Shown: positions 1 to 10,428, counted from the first letter of the stretch. The stretch is 64,000 nucleotides of DNA from Avibacterium gallinarum (GCF_002921135.1 NZ_PQVJ01000011.1:124001-188000); one strand, 5' to 3'. A program made the numbers and translations. The notes: generated from the sequence alone by a model not told the origin.

Positions 1-318
1 GCAGCAAGCCCAAATCAGGATCTTGCCGTTGAGTTCTTAGAAAATTATCTTTTAACCGATGAAGGCTTAGAGGCAGTGAATAAAGACAAACCATTAGGCG
101 CTGTTGCATTGAAATCTTATCAAGCGAAACTTGCTGTTGATCCTCGCATTGAAGCGACAATGACGAATGCAAAAAATGGCGAAATTATGCCAAATATTCC
201 GCAAATGTCCGCGTTTTGGTATGCCGAGCGCAGTGCAATTATCAATGCGGTAAATGGTCGTCAAACGGTGAAACAAGCTCTTGATGAAGCTCAGGAAAGA
301 ATTTTAAAACAACAATAA
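1..318 (+). CDS. malE: Maltose/maltodextrin-binding protein MalE, C-terminal part
   Basis: This is the 3' end of the periplasmic maltodextrin-binding protein, which delivers ligand to the MalFGK2 ABC importer. The reading frame is open from base 1, so the gene begins upstream of the window and only 105 residues are visible. Those residues follow the C-terminal lobe of enterobacterial MalE closely, including [20 protein letters not shown] and [20 protein letters not shown]. It lies directly upstream of malF and malG on the same strand. A GC-rich hairpin follows the stop codon, so malE is probably expressed more strongly than the membrane subunits. malK is not in the window; it may lie upstream. 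Assignment is very secure. Confidence 0.97.
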   Translation, partial: AASPNQDLAVEFLENYLLTDEGLEAVNKDKPLGAVALKSYQAKLAVDPRIEATMTNAKNGEIMPNIPQMSAFWYAERSAIINAVNGRQTVKQALDEAQERILKQQ

Positions 319-325
319 TTTTCTT

Positions 326-346
326 AGGGGAGAATACTCCCCTTTT
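326..346 (+). terminator. malE-malF intercistronic stem-loop
   Basis: A perfect 7-bp stem (AGGGGAG / CTCCCCT, loop AATA) starts a few bases after the malE stop and is followed by only a short T run. It sits where enterobacteria carry REP palindromes between malE and malF. I infer partial termination or protection of the malE message rather than a full stop. Confidence 0.65.
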
Positions 347-375
347 ACCTAAGCGCTAAATCTAAGCGTTAATAA

Positions 376-384
376 AAGTGCGGT
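376..384 (+). repeat. DNA uptake signal sequence in malE-malF gap
   Basis: Exact AAGTGCGGT core followed by an AT-rich tail, the consensus recognised during natural transformation in Hin-type Pasteurellaceae. It is one of 19 intergenic copies in the window. Confidence 0.9.
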
Positions 385-414
385 GCTTTTTTTCACAGTT
401 TTTTGAGGTGTAGT

Positions 415-1956
415 ATGCGATCATCATTTTTAAGCCCCAACCTAACTCAGCGACATTTTGTCAGATACCTTTTAATTATTACTATTTTACTGCTAGATTT
501 TTATGCGGTAATGTTGATGTATTCCCAAGGTGAGTATCTTTTTGCGATTTTAACCCTCGTAATCCTTACCTCTGGCATGTATATTTTTAGCAGCCCTAAA
601 GCCTATGCGTGGCGTTATGTTTACCCTGGTCTGACGGGAATGATCATCTTTATTTTATTCCCACTAGTCGCCACTATCGCCATCGCATTCACTAATTACA
701 GCAGCACAAACCAACTTTCATTTGAGCGTGCGTTAAACGTTTTAACCGCTCAGAAATATTTATCTGGCGAAAAATATGATTTCAAGCTCTACCCACAAAC
801 TGAAGGAAAATATCAAATTGGCTTATCTCATAATGGCGAATATTTTCTTTCCGCCCCTGTATCTTTAGTACCCGCACAAGTTCATTTAGCCCAGCAAGAT
901 TTGCCTGACATTAATGCTGCTCCGCTGAAAACCATCACGCAAAATCGCCAAGCCTTGCAAGGGATGACCCTAATTTTGCCGAATGGTTCAGCATTAACAA
1001 TGAGCTCATTACGTCAATTTTCGGCTCAAAGCTCACGCTATCGTTATGATGAAACCACACATCAGCTCATTAATAACGAAAACGGAAAAATCTATTTAGC
1101 CAATTTTGATACGGGCTTTTTTCAACAAATTGACTCTCAAGGCAACTGGCTTAAGGAAACGTTAGAACCGGGCTTCACTGTTTCTATCGGATTCGCAAAT
1201 TTCATTAAAATTTTCACCGATGAAGGAATTCAAAAACCTTTTATCCAAATCTTTATTTGGACGATTGTGTTTTCAGTGCTAACAGTTATTTTCACCGTAA
1301 TTTTAGGAATGATTTTTGCTAGTCTTGTACAATGGGAAGCCTTAAAAGGCAAAGCACTTTATCGTCTTTTCCTCATTTTACCCTACGCTGTTCCAGCATT
1401 TATTTCTATCTTAATTTTCAAAGGGTTATTTAATCAAAGTTTCGGTGAAATCAATATGATCTTGAACCAGCTTTTCGGCATTCGCCCTGAATGGTTTAAT
1501 GATCCCTTCTTAGCGAAAGTAATGATTTTAATCGTAAATACTTGGCTAGGTTATCCTTATATGATGATCTTGTGTATGGGTCTCTTAAAAGCGATTCCAA
1601 ACGATTTATATGAAGCCTCGGCAATGGACGGCGCTTCAACTTGGCAAAATTTTAGTAAAATTACCGTGCCGCTATTGTTAAAACCGCTTACCCCATTAAT
1701 GATCGCCTCGTTCGCCTTTAACTTTAATAATTTCGTGCTAATTCAATTATTAACCAATGGGCGACCAGATATGATCGGCACAACAACGCCAGCAGGGCAT
1801 ACAGATCTTTTAGTGAGCTACACTTACCGAATTGCATTTGAAGGCGGCGGTAGCCAAGATTTCGGGCTCGCTGCTGCCATTGCAACCCTCATTTTCTTAT
1901 TAGTCGCAGGGCTTGCTTTATTAAATATCAAAGCCACAAAAATGAAATTTGACTAG
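415..1956 (+). CDS. malF: Maltose ABC transporter permease MalF
   Basis: Inner-membrane permease subunit of the maltodextrin importer. The 513 residues match the usual length (514 in E. coli). N-terminal membrane segments are followed by a long periplasmic loop (about residues 85-270), then the conserved permease core. The core carries the EAA loop that contacts the ATPase ([14 protein letters not shown]) and ends in a last membrane helix before [10 protein letters not shown] start at the ATG at 415, not at the in-frame TTG at 403, because GAGG at 405-408 sits six bases before that ATG. malG follows after eight bases with a strong ribosome site. Function is secure. Confidence 0.96.
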   Translation: MRSSFLSPNLTQRHFVRYLLIITILLLDFYAVMLMYSQGEYLFAILTLVILTSGMYIFSSPKAYAWRYVYPGLTGMIIFILFPLVATIAIAFTNYSSTNQLSFERALNVLTAQKYLSGEKYDFKLYPQTEGKYQIGLSHNGEYFLSAPVSLVPAQVHLAQQDLPDINAAPLKTITQNRQALQGMTLILPNGSALTMSSLRQFSAQSSRYRYDETTHQLINNENGKIYLANFDTGFFQQIDSQGNWLKETLEPGFTVSIGFANFIKIFTDEGIQKPFIQIFIWTIVFSVLTVIFTVILGMIFASLVQWEALKGKALYRLFLILPYAVPAFISILIFKGLFNQSFGEINMILNQLFGIRPEWFNDPFLAKVMILIVNTWLGYPYMMILCMGLLKAIPNDLYEASAMDGASTWQNFSKITVPLLLKPLTPLMIASFAFNFNNFVLIQLLTNGRPDMIGTTTPAGHTDLLVSYTYRIAFEGGGSQDFGLAAAIATLIFLLVAGLALLNIKATKMKFD

Positions 1957-1964
1957 GAGGAATT

Positions 1965-2855
1965 ATGGCTATTGTTCAAGCAAAATCCTTACGCTATCGC
2001 CTATGGGCAACCCATTTTTTCTTAATTGCATTTATTGCGTTAATAATGTTTCCGCTGTTAATGGTGGTTGGCATTTCTTTACGCCCGGGAAATTTGGCGC
2101 TTGGTGATATTATTCCACACGAAATTTCGTGGGAACATTGGAAGCTCGCTCTCGGGTTTGATGTGGTACATTCTGATGGCAGCATCACGCCCCCACCGTT
2201 TCCTGTATTGCTCTGGCTTTGGAACTCGGTGAAAGTCGCAACGCTGACTTCAATAGGCATTGTCGCACTTTCCACCACCTGTGCTTACGCTTTCGCCAGA
2301 ATGAAATTCAAAGGTAAAAAAACGCTATTGCAAGGGATGCTTATTTTTCAAATGTTCCCAGCCGTACTTTCTCTTGTTGCCTTGTATGCGTTATTTGACC
2401 GCCTAGGACAATACATTCCGTTTCTCGGCTTAAATACGCACGCTGGCGTGATTTTTGCCTATCTCGGTGGTATTGCATTGCACGTTTGGACGATCAAGGG
2501 ATATTTTGAAACTATTGATGGATCATTAGAAGAAGCCGCCGAATTAGATGGTGCAACACCGTGGCAAGCATTCCGCTTGATTTTGCTTCCGCTTTCTGTC
2601 CCTATTTTGGCGGTGGTATTTATTTTATCTTTCATCGCAGCCATTACAGAAGTGCCCATCGCCTCACTGCTCTTGCGTGATGTGGAAAGTTATACCCTTG
2701 CGGTAGGTATGCAACAATATCTTTATCCACAAAACTATTTATGGGGCGATTTTGCTGCCGCTGCTGTGCTTTCTGCCATTCCTATCACTGCTGTCTTCTT
2801 ATTGGCACAACGTTGGCTTGTGGGTGGCTTAACCGCAGGTGGGGTAAAAGGCTAA
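1965..2855 (+). CDS. malG: Maltose ABC transporter permease MalG
   Basis: Second inner-membrane permease of the maltodextrin importer, 296 residues, the standard length. An N-terminal transmembrane helix (about residues 15-37) is followed by a periplasmic stretch, the permease helices, and the EAA coupling loop [15 protein letters not shown] that docks onto MalK. The conserved C-terminus AGGVKG, which reaches toward the MalE binding cleft in the family, is present. The start is preceded by AGGAGG. It is the last gene of the malEFG run. The 189 bases after it carry paired uptake sequences that can form a terminator shared with convergent malT. Confidence 0.97.
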   Translation: MAIVQAKSLRYRLWATHFFLIAFIALIMFPLLMVVGISLRPGNLALGDIIPHEISWEHWKLALGFDVVHSDGSITPPPFPVLLWLWNSVKVATLTSIGIVALSTTCAYAFARMKFKGKKTLLQGMLIFQMFPAVLSLVALYALFDRLGQYIPFLGLNTHAGVIFAYLGGIALHVWTIKGYFETIDGSLEEAAELDGATPWQAFRLILLPLSVPILAVVFILSFIAAITEVPIASLLLRDVESYTLAVGMQQYLYPQNYLWGDFAAAAVLSAIPITAVFLLAQRWLVGGLTAGGVKG

Positions 2856-2887
2856 CTTAGTGAAAAGTAAAAATAACTAAAAATCTA

Positions 2888-2989
2888 ACCGCACTTTAAT
2901 GAGTGTTTTGATTGTCAGAGCAATTCAACATACAAATAAAAAGTGCGGTGCTTTTTTAAAGAAAAATTTTTAAAAATTCCACCGCACTT
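2888..2989. terminator. Inverted uptake-sequence pair between malG and malT
   Basis: Three exact uptake cores lie here: ACCGCACTT at 2888 and 2981, and AAGTGCGGT at 2941. The 2941 and 2981 copies extend to an 11-bp perfect inverted repeat (AAAGTGCGGTG / CACCGCACTTT) enclosing an AT-rich loop. Two convergent genes end on either side. I infer a bidirectional terminator built from uptake sequences, a known arrangement in Haemophilus-like genomes. Confidence 0.7.
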
Positions 2990-3044
2990 TAAGATTCTAA
3001 TTTTTGCAAAGATAGCTCAAAGTTGAATACAAAACTAATGCTAT

Positions 3045-5723
3045 CTAACTATATCCCATTAATTTCAAAAGCTCTCGCGTGTATTGGATCGCTTCATTAC
3101 GATTTGCCACACCTAATTTTTGATATAAATTACGAATGTGCGTTTTAATTGTGGTAATCGCGACTTGTAATTCATCAGAAATTTGTTCGTTACTATATCC
3201 CGAATAAATTAACCCTAGTACTTGCCATTCCCTTTGGGTGAGAGGGCTAATTTTTAATAAGTCTGGCACTTGCGGATTTTTTAATAATTGTGCGACAAAT
3301 TCTTCATCAAAATGGGCGAATTTATGTCGATAATATTGGTTTATGTGGCGTAAGATAAATTGGGCTTTATGAGCAACTAATTCATCTAGGCTGTTTTGAG
3401 CGAGTAATTGGCGAATTTGTTGTGCCATTATTTCCCCCTCTAATACGAAAACACTGATAAAGTTAGTTTGTTTGGTGAGGCTAAGCCCAAGGCTAAGATC
3501 AGCCATTGCCGCCTCTTTGTTATGGGTGAGAAAATGTAGGCGATTACGTAAAATTAACGCACGGTTTAAATCACTGATAAATTGCAAATTTTCCGCCGTT
3601 TGGATCAATTTATCTAAAATCTTTTTGGCCTCTTCATAATCACCAATGAGCATTTTGGCTCGGGCAATATTACGCCATTGTACTTGGCTGAAATGATTGG
3701 TATCCGTGCTCGGTGGTTGGTTTTGAATCAACCAATTTTGAGCTGCTTGACTATTATTGGTCATTTGCCATAACACGATTTTGACCTGATCAGCGTTGGC
3801 GTTCCAATCGTTGTGGTAATGATGTGCGTTTTGTAGTTGAGTGATTTTTTCTAGCTGTCGAGTGGCGTTATCTATATCGCCTCGAACAAGAGAAATTTTG
3901 CATAAAATCGCAAGGCATTGCAGCTTTGCCTTTTCGCTATCTAACACTGAAATTCCCGCTGTTGCCATCGCTTCAGCTTTGTCTAGATCATACCAATCCC
4001 ACAAAATTTGCCCTTTCAATCGGAGCAAAAATTCATACATTGGAATTTGCTGTAAGTGGTTTTCTTTCACAAATCGCGAGGCTTTATTTAACATATCATA
4101 GCCAGCCTGTAAGAAACCCTGTGCAATCAAAATTTCTGATTGTTGCAATAATGTCCATAGCACATTGTGAGAAGTGTGATATTGGCGAGCCATTTTCTCT
4201 GCTTTCTGCAACATTGTAATCGCATCATCGAAATTGCCTTTAACGTGGTAAGCTTCACCGATAACTGAAGTTGCTACAATCTGGGCATAGTAGGCATTAT
4301 CGGCAAGCCGATTTAAAGCATTGGAGGCGAGTGAAAGTGCGGTGTTTTCATCACCTGAATTTATTGCAACCTGCGCACGTAATACATCAAATTCAGCTTG
4401 GTTTTCAGGGCTAAGCACGACGTTTTGTTGCTCAAAATGGGCAAAAATATCCTCAACCTCGCTGTGTCGGTGCTGGCTTTGTGCCAGCCACGCTTTTAAT
4501 AAAATAAGATTTGGATAAGCCACCAGCCCTTTATCATCGAGGTATTCTAGGCTTTGTTCTAATAATTTGAGCTCACCTTGATGGAATAATTTCCAGCCAT
4601 TTTGTGATAAAATTTGCAACAATAATTGTTTGTTCTCTAACAAACTGGCGTGATAAAGGGCTTCTGTCACATAGCCTTGAGCGAGCCAGCTGTGTGCAGC
4701 TTTTTGGTGTAGGGCTGCTATTTCGCTTCCCAATTCACGCAAACTATGCTGGGATAAGAAAGAGGCAAAAAGTGGATGAAAACGCCACCAATTATCATCG
4801 CTTTCCATCCGTTGCAAAAATATTCCTTGCTTTTCTAATCGTTCCAAAATGAATCGACTGTCTTTTTCTCCTGTTACTTCTGACACGAGAGCCTCATTCA
4901 TTGAACGCAAAATAGAACAACGCAAAATAAAGTGTCTTGTTATCTCATCCACTGGTGTAAGCACTTCATCATTGAAATAGTCATTAATGTGAAAACTATG
5001 ATGCGAGAGCCGTTTGGCAATATCTTGTAAACTAGTTTTTTGCTGCTTAGCAGAAAGACTGATGAGTTGTAATGCCGTAGGCCAGCCTTCTACTTCATCA
5101 CAAAGGGCTGTAATTTCTTGTTCCATTAAAGGAATATCAAGGCGAGATTGGAAAAAATTTATGCTTTCTTGATGAGAAAAAGGCAGTTGATGTACATTAA
5201 TTTCTAATAATTGTTCTTGCACTCTTAAACTGGCTAGCCCTAATGGGGGTAAGGAGCGGGAAATCAAAATAAGTGTCATTGCAGGCGGTTGGTGTTTAAT
5301 CCAATACTTTAGTGCATCGTGAATTTCTTCATTTTCAATTAAATGGTAGTCATCTATCACCATATAAAATGGTTGTTCATAGTTGGCAAGATTTACCAGT
5401 AACTGATTGAAAAGTGAAAATAAATTAGAATAGGCTGCATTTTCATCATTGCGAATATGATTATTTGTGGCTTTCGCTAACGCCGCACAAAAATATCCTG
5501 CAAATCGCTCTGTTTGATTATCGCTTTCATCCAAAGAATACCAGCCTATATGCTGTTTATCTTTTGCCCATTGGGAAATTAGGGTGGTTTTTCCATAGCC
5601 TGCCGGGGCGTTAATAAGCACCAAGGGATAATCTACTGCACGTTCTAACAAGGATAATAAATTGGTGCGGGGAACGCTATTTTGCATGCGATAAGAGTAA
5701 ATAAGCTTTGATGGAATTAACAT
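3045..5723 (-). CDS. malT: Maltose regulon transcriptional activator MalT
   Basis: ATP- and maltotriose-dependent activator of the mal genes, 892 residues (901 in E. coli). It shows the STAND/LuxR-type architecture: a P-loop near residues 39-47 (NAPAGYGKTTL), a Walker B acidic pair (MVIDDYHLI), a long helical TPR-like sensor region, and a C-terminal LuxR helix-turn-helix (about residues 825-885, LTQREWQVLGLIYSGYSNEQ). The frame is open 54 bases further upstream, but I start at 5723 because the family begins MLIPSKL and a purine-rich ribosome site (AAAAGGG) precedes it. It is divergent from malP, as in enterobacteria, and convergent with malG. It carries an in-frame uptake core at 4335. Confidence 0.96.
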   Translation of the reverse strand: MLIPSKLIYSYRMQNSVPRTNLLSLLERAVDYPLVLINAPAGYGKTTLISQWAKDKQHIGWYSLDESDNQTERFAGYFCAALAKATNNHIRNDENAAYSNLFSLFNQLLVNLANYEQPFYMVIDDYHLIENEEIHDALKYWIKHQPPAMTLILISRSLPPLGLASLRVQEQLLEINVHQLPFSHQESINFFQSRLDIPLMEQEITALCDEVEGWPTALQLISLSAKQQKTSLQDIAKRLSHHSFHINDYFNDEVLTPVDEITRHFILRCSILRSMNEALVSEVTGEKDSRFILERLEKQGIFLQRMESDDNWWRFHPLFASFLSQHSLRELGSEIAALHQKAAHSWLAQGYVTEALYHASLLENKQLLLQILSQNGWKLFHQGELKLLEQSLEYLDDKGLVAYPNLILLKAWLAQSQHRHSEVEDIFAHFEQQNVVLSPENQAEFDVLRAQVAINSGDENTALSLASNALNRLADNAYYAQIVATSVIGEAYHVKGNFDDAITMLQKAEKMARQYHTSHNVLWTLLQQSEILIAQGFLQAGYDMLNKASRFVKENHLQQIPMYEFLLRLKGQILWDWYDLDKAEAMATAGISVLDSEKAKLQCLAILCKISLVRGDIDNATRQLEKITQLQNAHHYHNDWNANADQVKIVLWQMTNNSQAAQNWLIQNQPPSTDTNHFSQVQWRNIARAKMLIGDYEEAKKILDKLIQTAENLQFISDLNRALILRNRLHFLTHNKEAAMADLSLGLSLTKQTNFISVFVLEGEIMAQQIRQLLAQNSLDELVAHKAQFILRHINQYYRHKFAHFDEEFVAQLLKNPQVPDLLKISPLTQREWQVLGLIYSGYSNEQISDELQVAITTIKTHIRNLYQKLGVANRNEAIQYTRELLKLMGYS

Positions 5724-5898
5724 TGTTAATAACCCTTTTGTTAATGAAAGACATCCTTTGGGGTTTTCCTCCCCCAAATAAGAAATTACTTCCTACTAAT
5801 CATACTGACAAGATTATATCAAGGAGGATTTATTTTTTCTCCCGCCAAGCATAATAAAACAAGAAGAATGTTTAATTTATGCCTTAAAAGGAGTTTTT
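5724..5898. promoter_or_regulatory. Divergent malT-malP control region with possible MalT boxes
   Basis: This 175-base gap must hold the start signals of both malT and malP. G-rich or C-rich runs resembling the MalT box GGGGAKGAGG occur at about 5768-5775 (CCTCCCCC, minus-strand GGGGGAGG) and about 5821-5828 (AGGAGGAT). They match the consensus only partly, at 6-7 of 10 positions. A good ribosome site (AAAGGAG) precedes malP. MalT control of malP is expected from the pathway; the exact boxes are inference. Confidence 0.4.
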
Positions 5899-8295
5899 AT
5901 GTCTATCTCTCATACAAATGAAATGGCATTATTTGATAATAATGTACAAAAATACTGCCGTTTTTTTGAACTTAACTCACCAAAACAATTTACCCCCGAG
6001 CAATGGTATCAGGTTATCGCCCGTTCCGTTCTCGAGATTGCCTCGCAAAAACCACAAGGAAAAATTGAGGAAACACGCCATATCAATTATCTTTCTATGG
6101 AATTTCTTATTGGTCGTCTCACAGGTAATAATCTGATGAATTTGGGCTATTACGAGGACATTAAAGCCTATTTAGCCCAATATCAAGTTGAACTTGTTGA
6201 TGTGCTTGAGCAAGAGCGTGATCCTGCTTTAGGCAACGGTGGGCTTGGACGTTTAGCGGCCTGCTTTTTAGATTCAATGGCAACATTGGGACAAGCTGCG
6301 ACTGGCTATGGGCTACATTATCAATATGGCTTGTTTAAACAGGCTTTCCAAGATGGAAAACAAATAGAAAGTGGCGATGAATGGGGAAGAAATCAATATC
6401 CTTGGCATCGCTACAACCCAAGCAAAACCAAACAAATACATTTTGGCGGCAAAATTATTTCCCTTGGGGAAGATAGATATGAATGGAAACCTAAATTAAC
6501 CATTGAAGGCAAGGCCTTTGATCTGCCTATTGTTGGGTATCAAAATGAAGTTATACAACCTTTACGACTTTGGCAAGCTGATAGTCCTCAATCTTTCGAT
6601 CTAAACCAATTTAATGAAGGCAAGTTTGTTGCTGCTGAAAAAAATATCGTAAAAAGCACCGCACTTACCCAGGTGCTATACCCGAACGATAATCATCGTG
6701 CAGGACAACAGTTACGCTTAATGCAGCAATATTTCCATTGTGCTTGTTCTGTGGCTGATATTCTTTCTCGTCACTTAGCACAAGGCTTCTCGCTAGAAGA
6801 ATTTCCGAAACGTCAAGTCATTCAGCTTAATGACACGCACCCAACCCTCGCTATCCCTGAATTAATGCGGATTTTACTTGATGAGCATCAACTCACTTGG
6901 CAACAAGCGTGGTCTATTTGCCAACAAAGTTTCGCTTACACAAACCATACCTTGCTCCCAGAGGCGCTAGAGCAATGGGATCAACGCCTATTCAAACAAT
7001 TATTGCCACGCCACTTTAAAATTGTGGAAAAAATTAATCACCTTTTCCATCAACAAGTGAAAGCACAATTTGGCGATGATGCCAAAGTATGGGAAAAACT
7101 GGCGATTTTGTTTGATTATCGTGTCAGAATGGCAAATCTTTGTGTGGTGAGCTGTTTTGCCGTGAATGGCGTGGCGCAAATTCATTCTGATTTGTTGGTT
7201 AGTCAGCTTTTCCCAGAATATCATCAACTTTTCCCAACAAAATTCTGCAATGTTACCAATGGTATTACCCCAAGACGTTGGATCCAACAAGCTAACCCTG
7301 CTTTAAGCCATTTACTTGATCAAACTATCAAAGGGGATTGGAAAAAAGATCTTGAGCTACTTCACCAAGTGGAAAATGTGGTTGATGATGCCAACTTCCG
7401 CGAGGCTTATTGGCATATAAAACAGCAAAACAAAGCGGCTCTTGCCAGAGAAATTGAACAAACGCTTAGCTTATCTGTCAATCCAAATGCGATTTTTGAT
7501 GTACAAATTAAGCGTTTCCACGAATACAAACGCCAGCATTTGAATTTATTAAATATTATCGCTACCTATCAATGGTTAAAAGATAATCCAAATAAAGATT
7601 ACACGCCAAGGCTCTTTGTTTTTTCAGGCAAAGCGGCTCCGGGCTATTATTTGGCGAAAAATATTATTCACGCCATTAACAATGTGGCTGAGATCATCAA
7701 TAACGATAAACAGATGAAAGATAAACTACAAGTGGCATTTTTACCTGATTATCGTGTATCGCTAGCAGAAAAAATTATTCCTGCGGCGGATATTTCCGAA
7801 CAAATCTCAATGGCAGGGAAAGAAGCCTCAGGGACAGGAAATATGAAGCTCGCATTAAATGGTGCATTAACCTTGGGAACCCTTGATGGTGCCAATGTTG
7901 AAATTGCTGAAATGGTAGGACAAGAACACATTTTCCTCTTTGGACATACCGTTGAAAGCATTCAAACGCTATTAGCAGAAGGCTATTCGCCGAAAAGTTA
8001 CTATCGCAATAATCCTGTCTTAAAAAATGCGGTGGATTTTTTAGCCAAAGGCAAAGCCAGCAAGGGGGATAAAACAACCTTTGATCTGATGTTAGACAGC
8101 CTACTTGAACGCGATCCTTTCCTTGTTTTTGCTGATTTTGACAGCTATCGACAAGCTCAGGAGCGTATTGGTCAGGCTTATTTAGATCGTGATTCGTGGC
8201 TACGCAGTGCCATTTTAAACACAGCACGACTTGGAAAATTCAGCTCAGATCGTTCTATCCGTGATTACCAATCACGCATTTGGTTAAAAAAATAA
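5899..8295 (+). CDS. malP: Maltodextrin phosphorylase MalP
   Basis: Cytoplasmic PLP-dependent phosphorylase that releases glucose-1-phosphate from imported maltodextrins. The 798 residues match the maltodextrin enzyme (797 in E. coli). The family signature around the PLP lysine is intact (EASGTGNMKLALNGA, near residue 650), as are the N-terminal block ERDPALGNGGLGRLAACFLD and KRFHEYKRQHLN. The position between malT and malQ favours MalP over glycogen phosphorylase GlgP. A strong AAAAGGAG ribosome site precedes the ATG. An uptake core at 6658 is read in frame as Thr-Ala-Leu. The stop is followed by a perfect 10-bp hairpin before malQ. Confidence 0.96.
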   Translation: MSISHTNEMALFDNNVQKYCRFFELNSPKQFTPEQWYQVIARSVLEIASQKPQGKIEETRHINYLSMEFLIGRLTGNNLMNLGYYEDIKAYLAQYQVELVDVLEQERDPALGNGGLGRLAACFLDSMATLGQAATGYGLHYQYGLFKQAFQDGKQIESGDEWGRNQYPWHRYNPSKTKQIHFGGKIISLGEDRYEWKPKLTIEGKAFDLPIVGYQNEVIQPLRLWQADSPQSFDLNQFNEGKFVAAEKNIVKSTALTQVLYPNDNHRAGQQLRLMQQYFHCACSVADILSRHLAQGFSLEEFPKRQVIQLNDTHPTLAIPELMRILLDEHQLTWQQAWSICQQSFAYTNHTLLPEALEQWDQRLFKQLLPRHFKIVEKINHLFHQQVKAQFGDDAKVWEKLAILFDYRVRMANLCVVSCFAVNGVAQIHSDLLVSQLFPEYHQLFPTKFCNVTNGITPRRWIQQANPALSHLLDQTIKGDWKKDLELLHQVENVVDDANFREAYWHIKQQNKAALAREIEQTLSLSVNPNAIFDVQIKRFHEYKRQHLNLLNIIATYQWLKDNPNKDYTPRLFVFSGKAAPGYYLAKNIIHAINNVAEIINNDKQMKDKLQVAFLPDYRVSLAEKIIPAADISEQISMAGKEASGTGNMKLALNGALTLGTLDGANVEIAEMVGQEHIFLFGHTVESIQTLLAEGYSPKSYYRNNPVLKNAVDFLAKGKASKGDKTTFDLMLDSLLERDPFLVFADFDSYRQAQERIGQAYLDRDSWLRSAILNTARLGKFSSDRSIRDYQSRIWLKK

Positions 8296-8301
8296 TAAAT
8301 T

Positions 8302-8325
8302 TGCCACGCATTTTTATGCGTGGCA
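8302..8325 (+). repeat. malP-malQ intercistronic perfect hairpin
   Basis: TGCCACGCAT, loop TTTT, ATGCGTGGCA: a perfect 10-bp stem seven bases after the malP stop. No T run follows, so it is unlikely to terminate. I infer that it stabilises or processes the malP message ahead of malQ, parallel to the malE-malF hairpin. Confidence 0.7.
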
Positions 8326-8350
8326 GCACGATAAAACAGGAAGCAGTATC

Positions 8351-10422
8351 ATGAAAAGATTAACAAAGCGGTTTCAGCAAGCTGGCATAATGCCTTATTT
8401 CTACAACGAACAAGGGATAAAAAAACAGCTAGCCTCCAAACGCAACATCAATTATTCAACGCATTTTCAGGTAATACCCATTCTTATTCGGCAATTTTAC
8501 CACCCGTAAAAATTCTTTACGAAAAAGCACCGCACTTTTTAAAACTCCATCGCACCGATTTAAAGAAAAATTTGCAAGGAAATTGGTGTCTTCAACTTGA
8601 AAATCAACAAGGGGAAATCACTGGGAAAGTAAAATGCAATACCATTTATTTTCCTCAAAATTTGCCGTTGGGCTATCACGATTTAACCTTAGCAATAGGA
8701 ACAAAAACCTATTCTTGCCGTATTATTATTGCCCCAAAACGTTGTTATCAACCTCAAGAAATGGTACAAGGTAAAAAACTTTGGGGATCATTTATCCAAT
8801 TATATAGTTTAAAATCTGAGCATAATTGGGGCGTTGGTGATTTTGGCGATCTTAAACAATTTTTGCGTGAAATTGCCGCAACTGGCGCGGATTTTGTTGG
8901 GCTAAACCCCATTCACGCTCTTTTTCCTGCTAACCCTGAAAGTGCTAGCCCTTATAGCCCATCATCAAGAAGATGGCTCAATATTCTTTATATTGATCTC
9001 AATACATTGCCTGAATTTCAGCAAAGCCAGCCAGCACAGCAATGGTTTCAGCAGCCACAAATTCAACAAACTTTAGAAAAATTACGCACAGCAAGCCATA
9101 TTCAGTACAGAGAAGTCATGGCATTAAAACTCGAAGGGCTACGACTTGCTTTCTCTTTTTTCCAACAACAGGCAAATTCTGATCGCCAAGCTGATTTTGA
9201 GCAATTCCTCCAACAAAAAGGGGAAAGCCTCATTATTCAAGCCACTTTTGATGCACTTCATCAACATCTCAGTGAGCAATTCCCTGAACAATGGGGTTGG
9301 AATTATTGGGCTACGCAATATCAGGATTATCATAGCGAAACGGTCGCACACTTCCAGCAAACCCACCAAGCAGACATTCGTTTTTATGCGTGGTTACAAT
9401 TTATTGCGGAAACTCAGCTCAAAGAATGCGATGAACTCTGCAAAACCTTAAAAATGCCTATCGGGCTTTATCGCGATCTCGCTGTTGGCGTTTCCGATCA
9501 AGGCGCAGAAACTTGGTGTGATAAGCAACTTTATTGCTTAAAAGCCAGCATTGGCGCTCCACCTGATATTTTAGCGCCACAAGGGCAAAACTGGGGGCTA
9601 TCACCTATCAATCCGCATATTTTGCAGCAGCGTGCCTATCAGCCATTTATTGATCTCGTACAATCAAATTTGAATCATTGTGGTGCACTGCGTATCGATC
9701 ATATTATGTCACTGCTTCGACTATGGTGGATTCCTAAGAATGGACAAGCACAAGACGGGGCATATATTCGTTATCCTGTTGATGATCTGATCGCCATTCT
9801 TGCCCTAGAAAGTCATCGCCACAAAGCGCTTATTATCGGGGAAGATCTGGGTACAGTTCCGAAAGCCATCGTGAGTAAACTCAAAAACGCGGGGATTTTA
9901 TCTTATAAAGTATTTTATTTTGAATTTGACGAACAAGGAAAAAGCCGAGATTTAGCCGATTATCCTTATCAGGCAATGACAACCTTAAGTACGCACGATC
10001 TGCCAACTATTGATGGTTATTGGCGAGGCTATGATTTTGAACTTGGACAGCGTTATGGCATTTATCCAAATGAAAAAATTTTGGCGATATTGCAACAACA
10101 ACGTCAGGAAGCTAAAGCCAAAATTTTAGCTCGTCTAACAGAGGCGGGAGTTGATCCTGATCAGCCAAAAGATTTATCCTCCCCAATTAGTAAAAAATTT
10201 AATCATCAACTACAAACCTATGTGGGGCAGGTGGAAAGTGCTTTGCTAGGGCTTCAACCTGAAGATTGGATAAATATGTCTGAACCCGTAAATATTCCGG
10301 GAACAAGCACCCAATATCCTAACTGGCGAAGACGCTTAAGCCAGAATGTTACAGAGATTTTTAATGATCCTGAAGTTCAGCAACTTTTACAGAAAATAAA
10401 TACTTGCCGAAAACCGCATTAA
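8351..10422 (+). pseudogene. malQ: 4-alpha-glucanotransferase (amylomaltase) MalQ, frameshifted near the N-terminus
   Basis: Amylomaltase transfers glucan segments between maltodextrins so that MalP can continue. The gene is split. An ATG at 8351 with an AGGAAG ribosome site opens a frame encoding QQAGIMPYFYNEQG. That frame fails to continue the homology after a run of seven A (8419-8425) and stops at 8507-8509. The homology resumes one frame back as TASLQTQHQLFNAFSG and is open to 10422. Joined there, the product is about 690 residues (694 in E. coli) and aligns without a gap across the junction. The GH77 catalytic region is intact (GALRIDHIMSLLRLWW, IGEDLGTVP). The downstream frame has no ATG or GTG start before a TTG at 8572, which would lose about 70 residues. 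It may be a real mutation, slippage-rescued, or a homopolymer sequencing error. Confidence 0.93.
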
Positions 10423-10428
10423 TTCTAT

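Noticed and set aside
403-414. malF starting at the TTG at 403
   Set aside because: The ribosome site at 405-408 would lie inside the coding region; the ATG at 415 is correctly spaced and gives the family length.
8572-10422. malQ starting at the TTG at 8572
   Set aside because: It would delete about 70 conserved N-terminal residues that are encoded upstream, has no ribosome site, and ignores the well-placed ATG at 8351.
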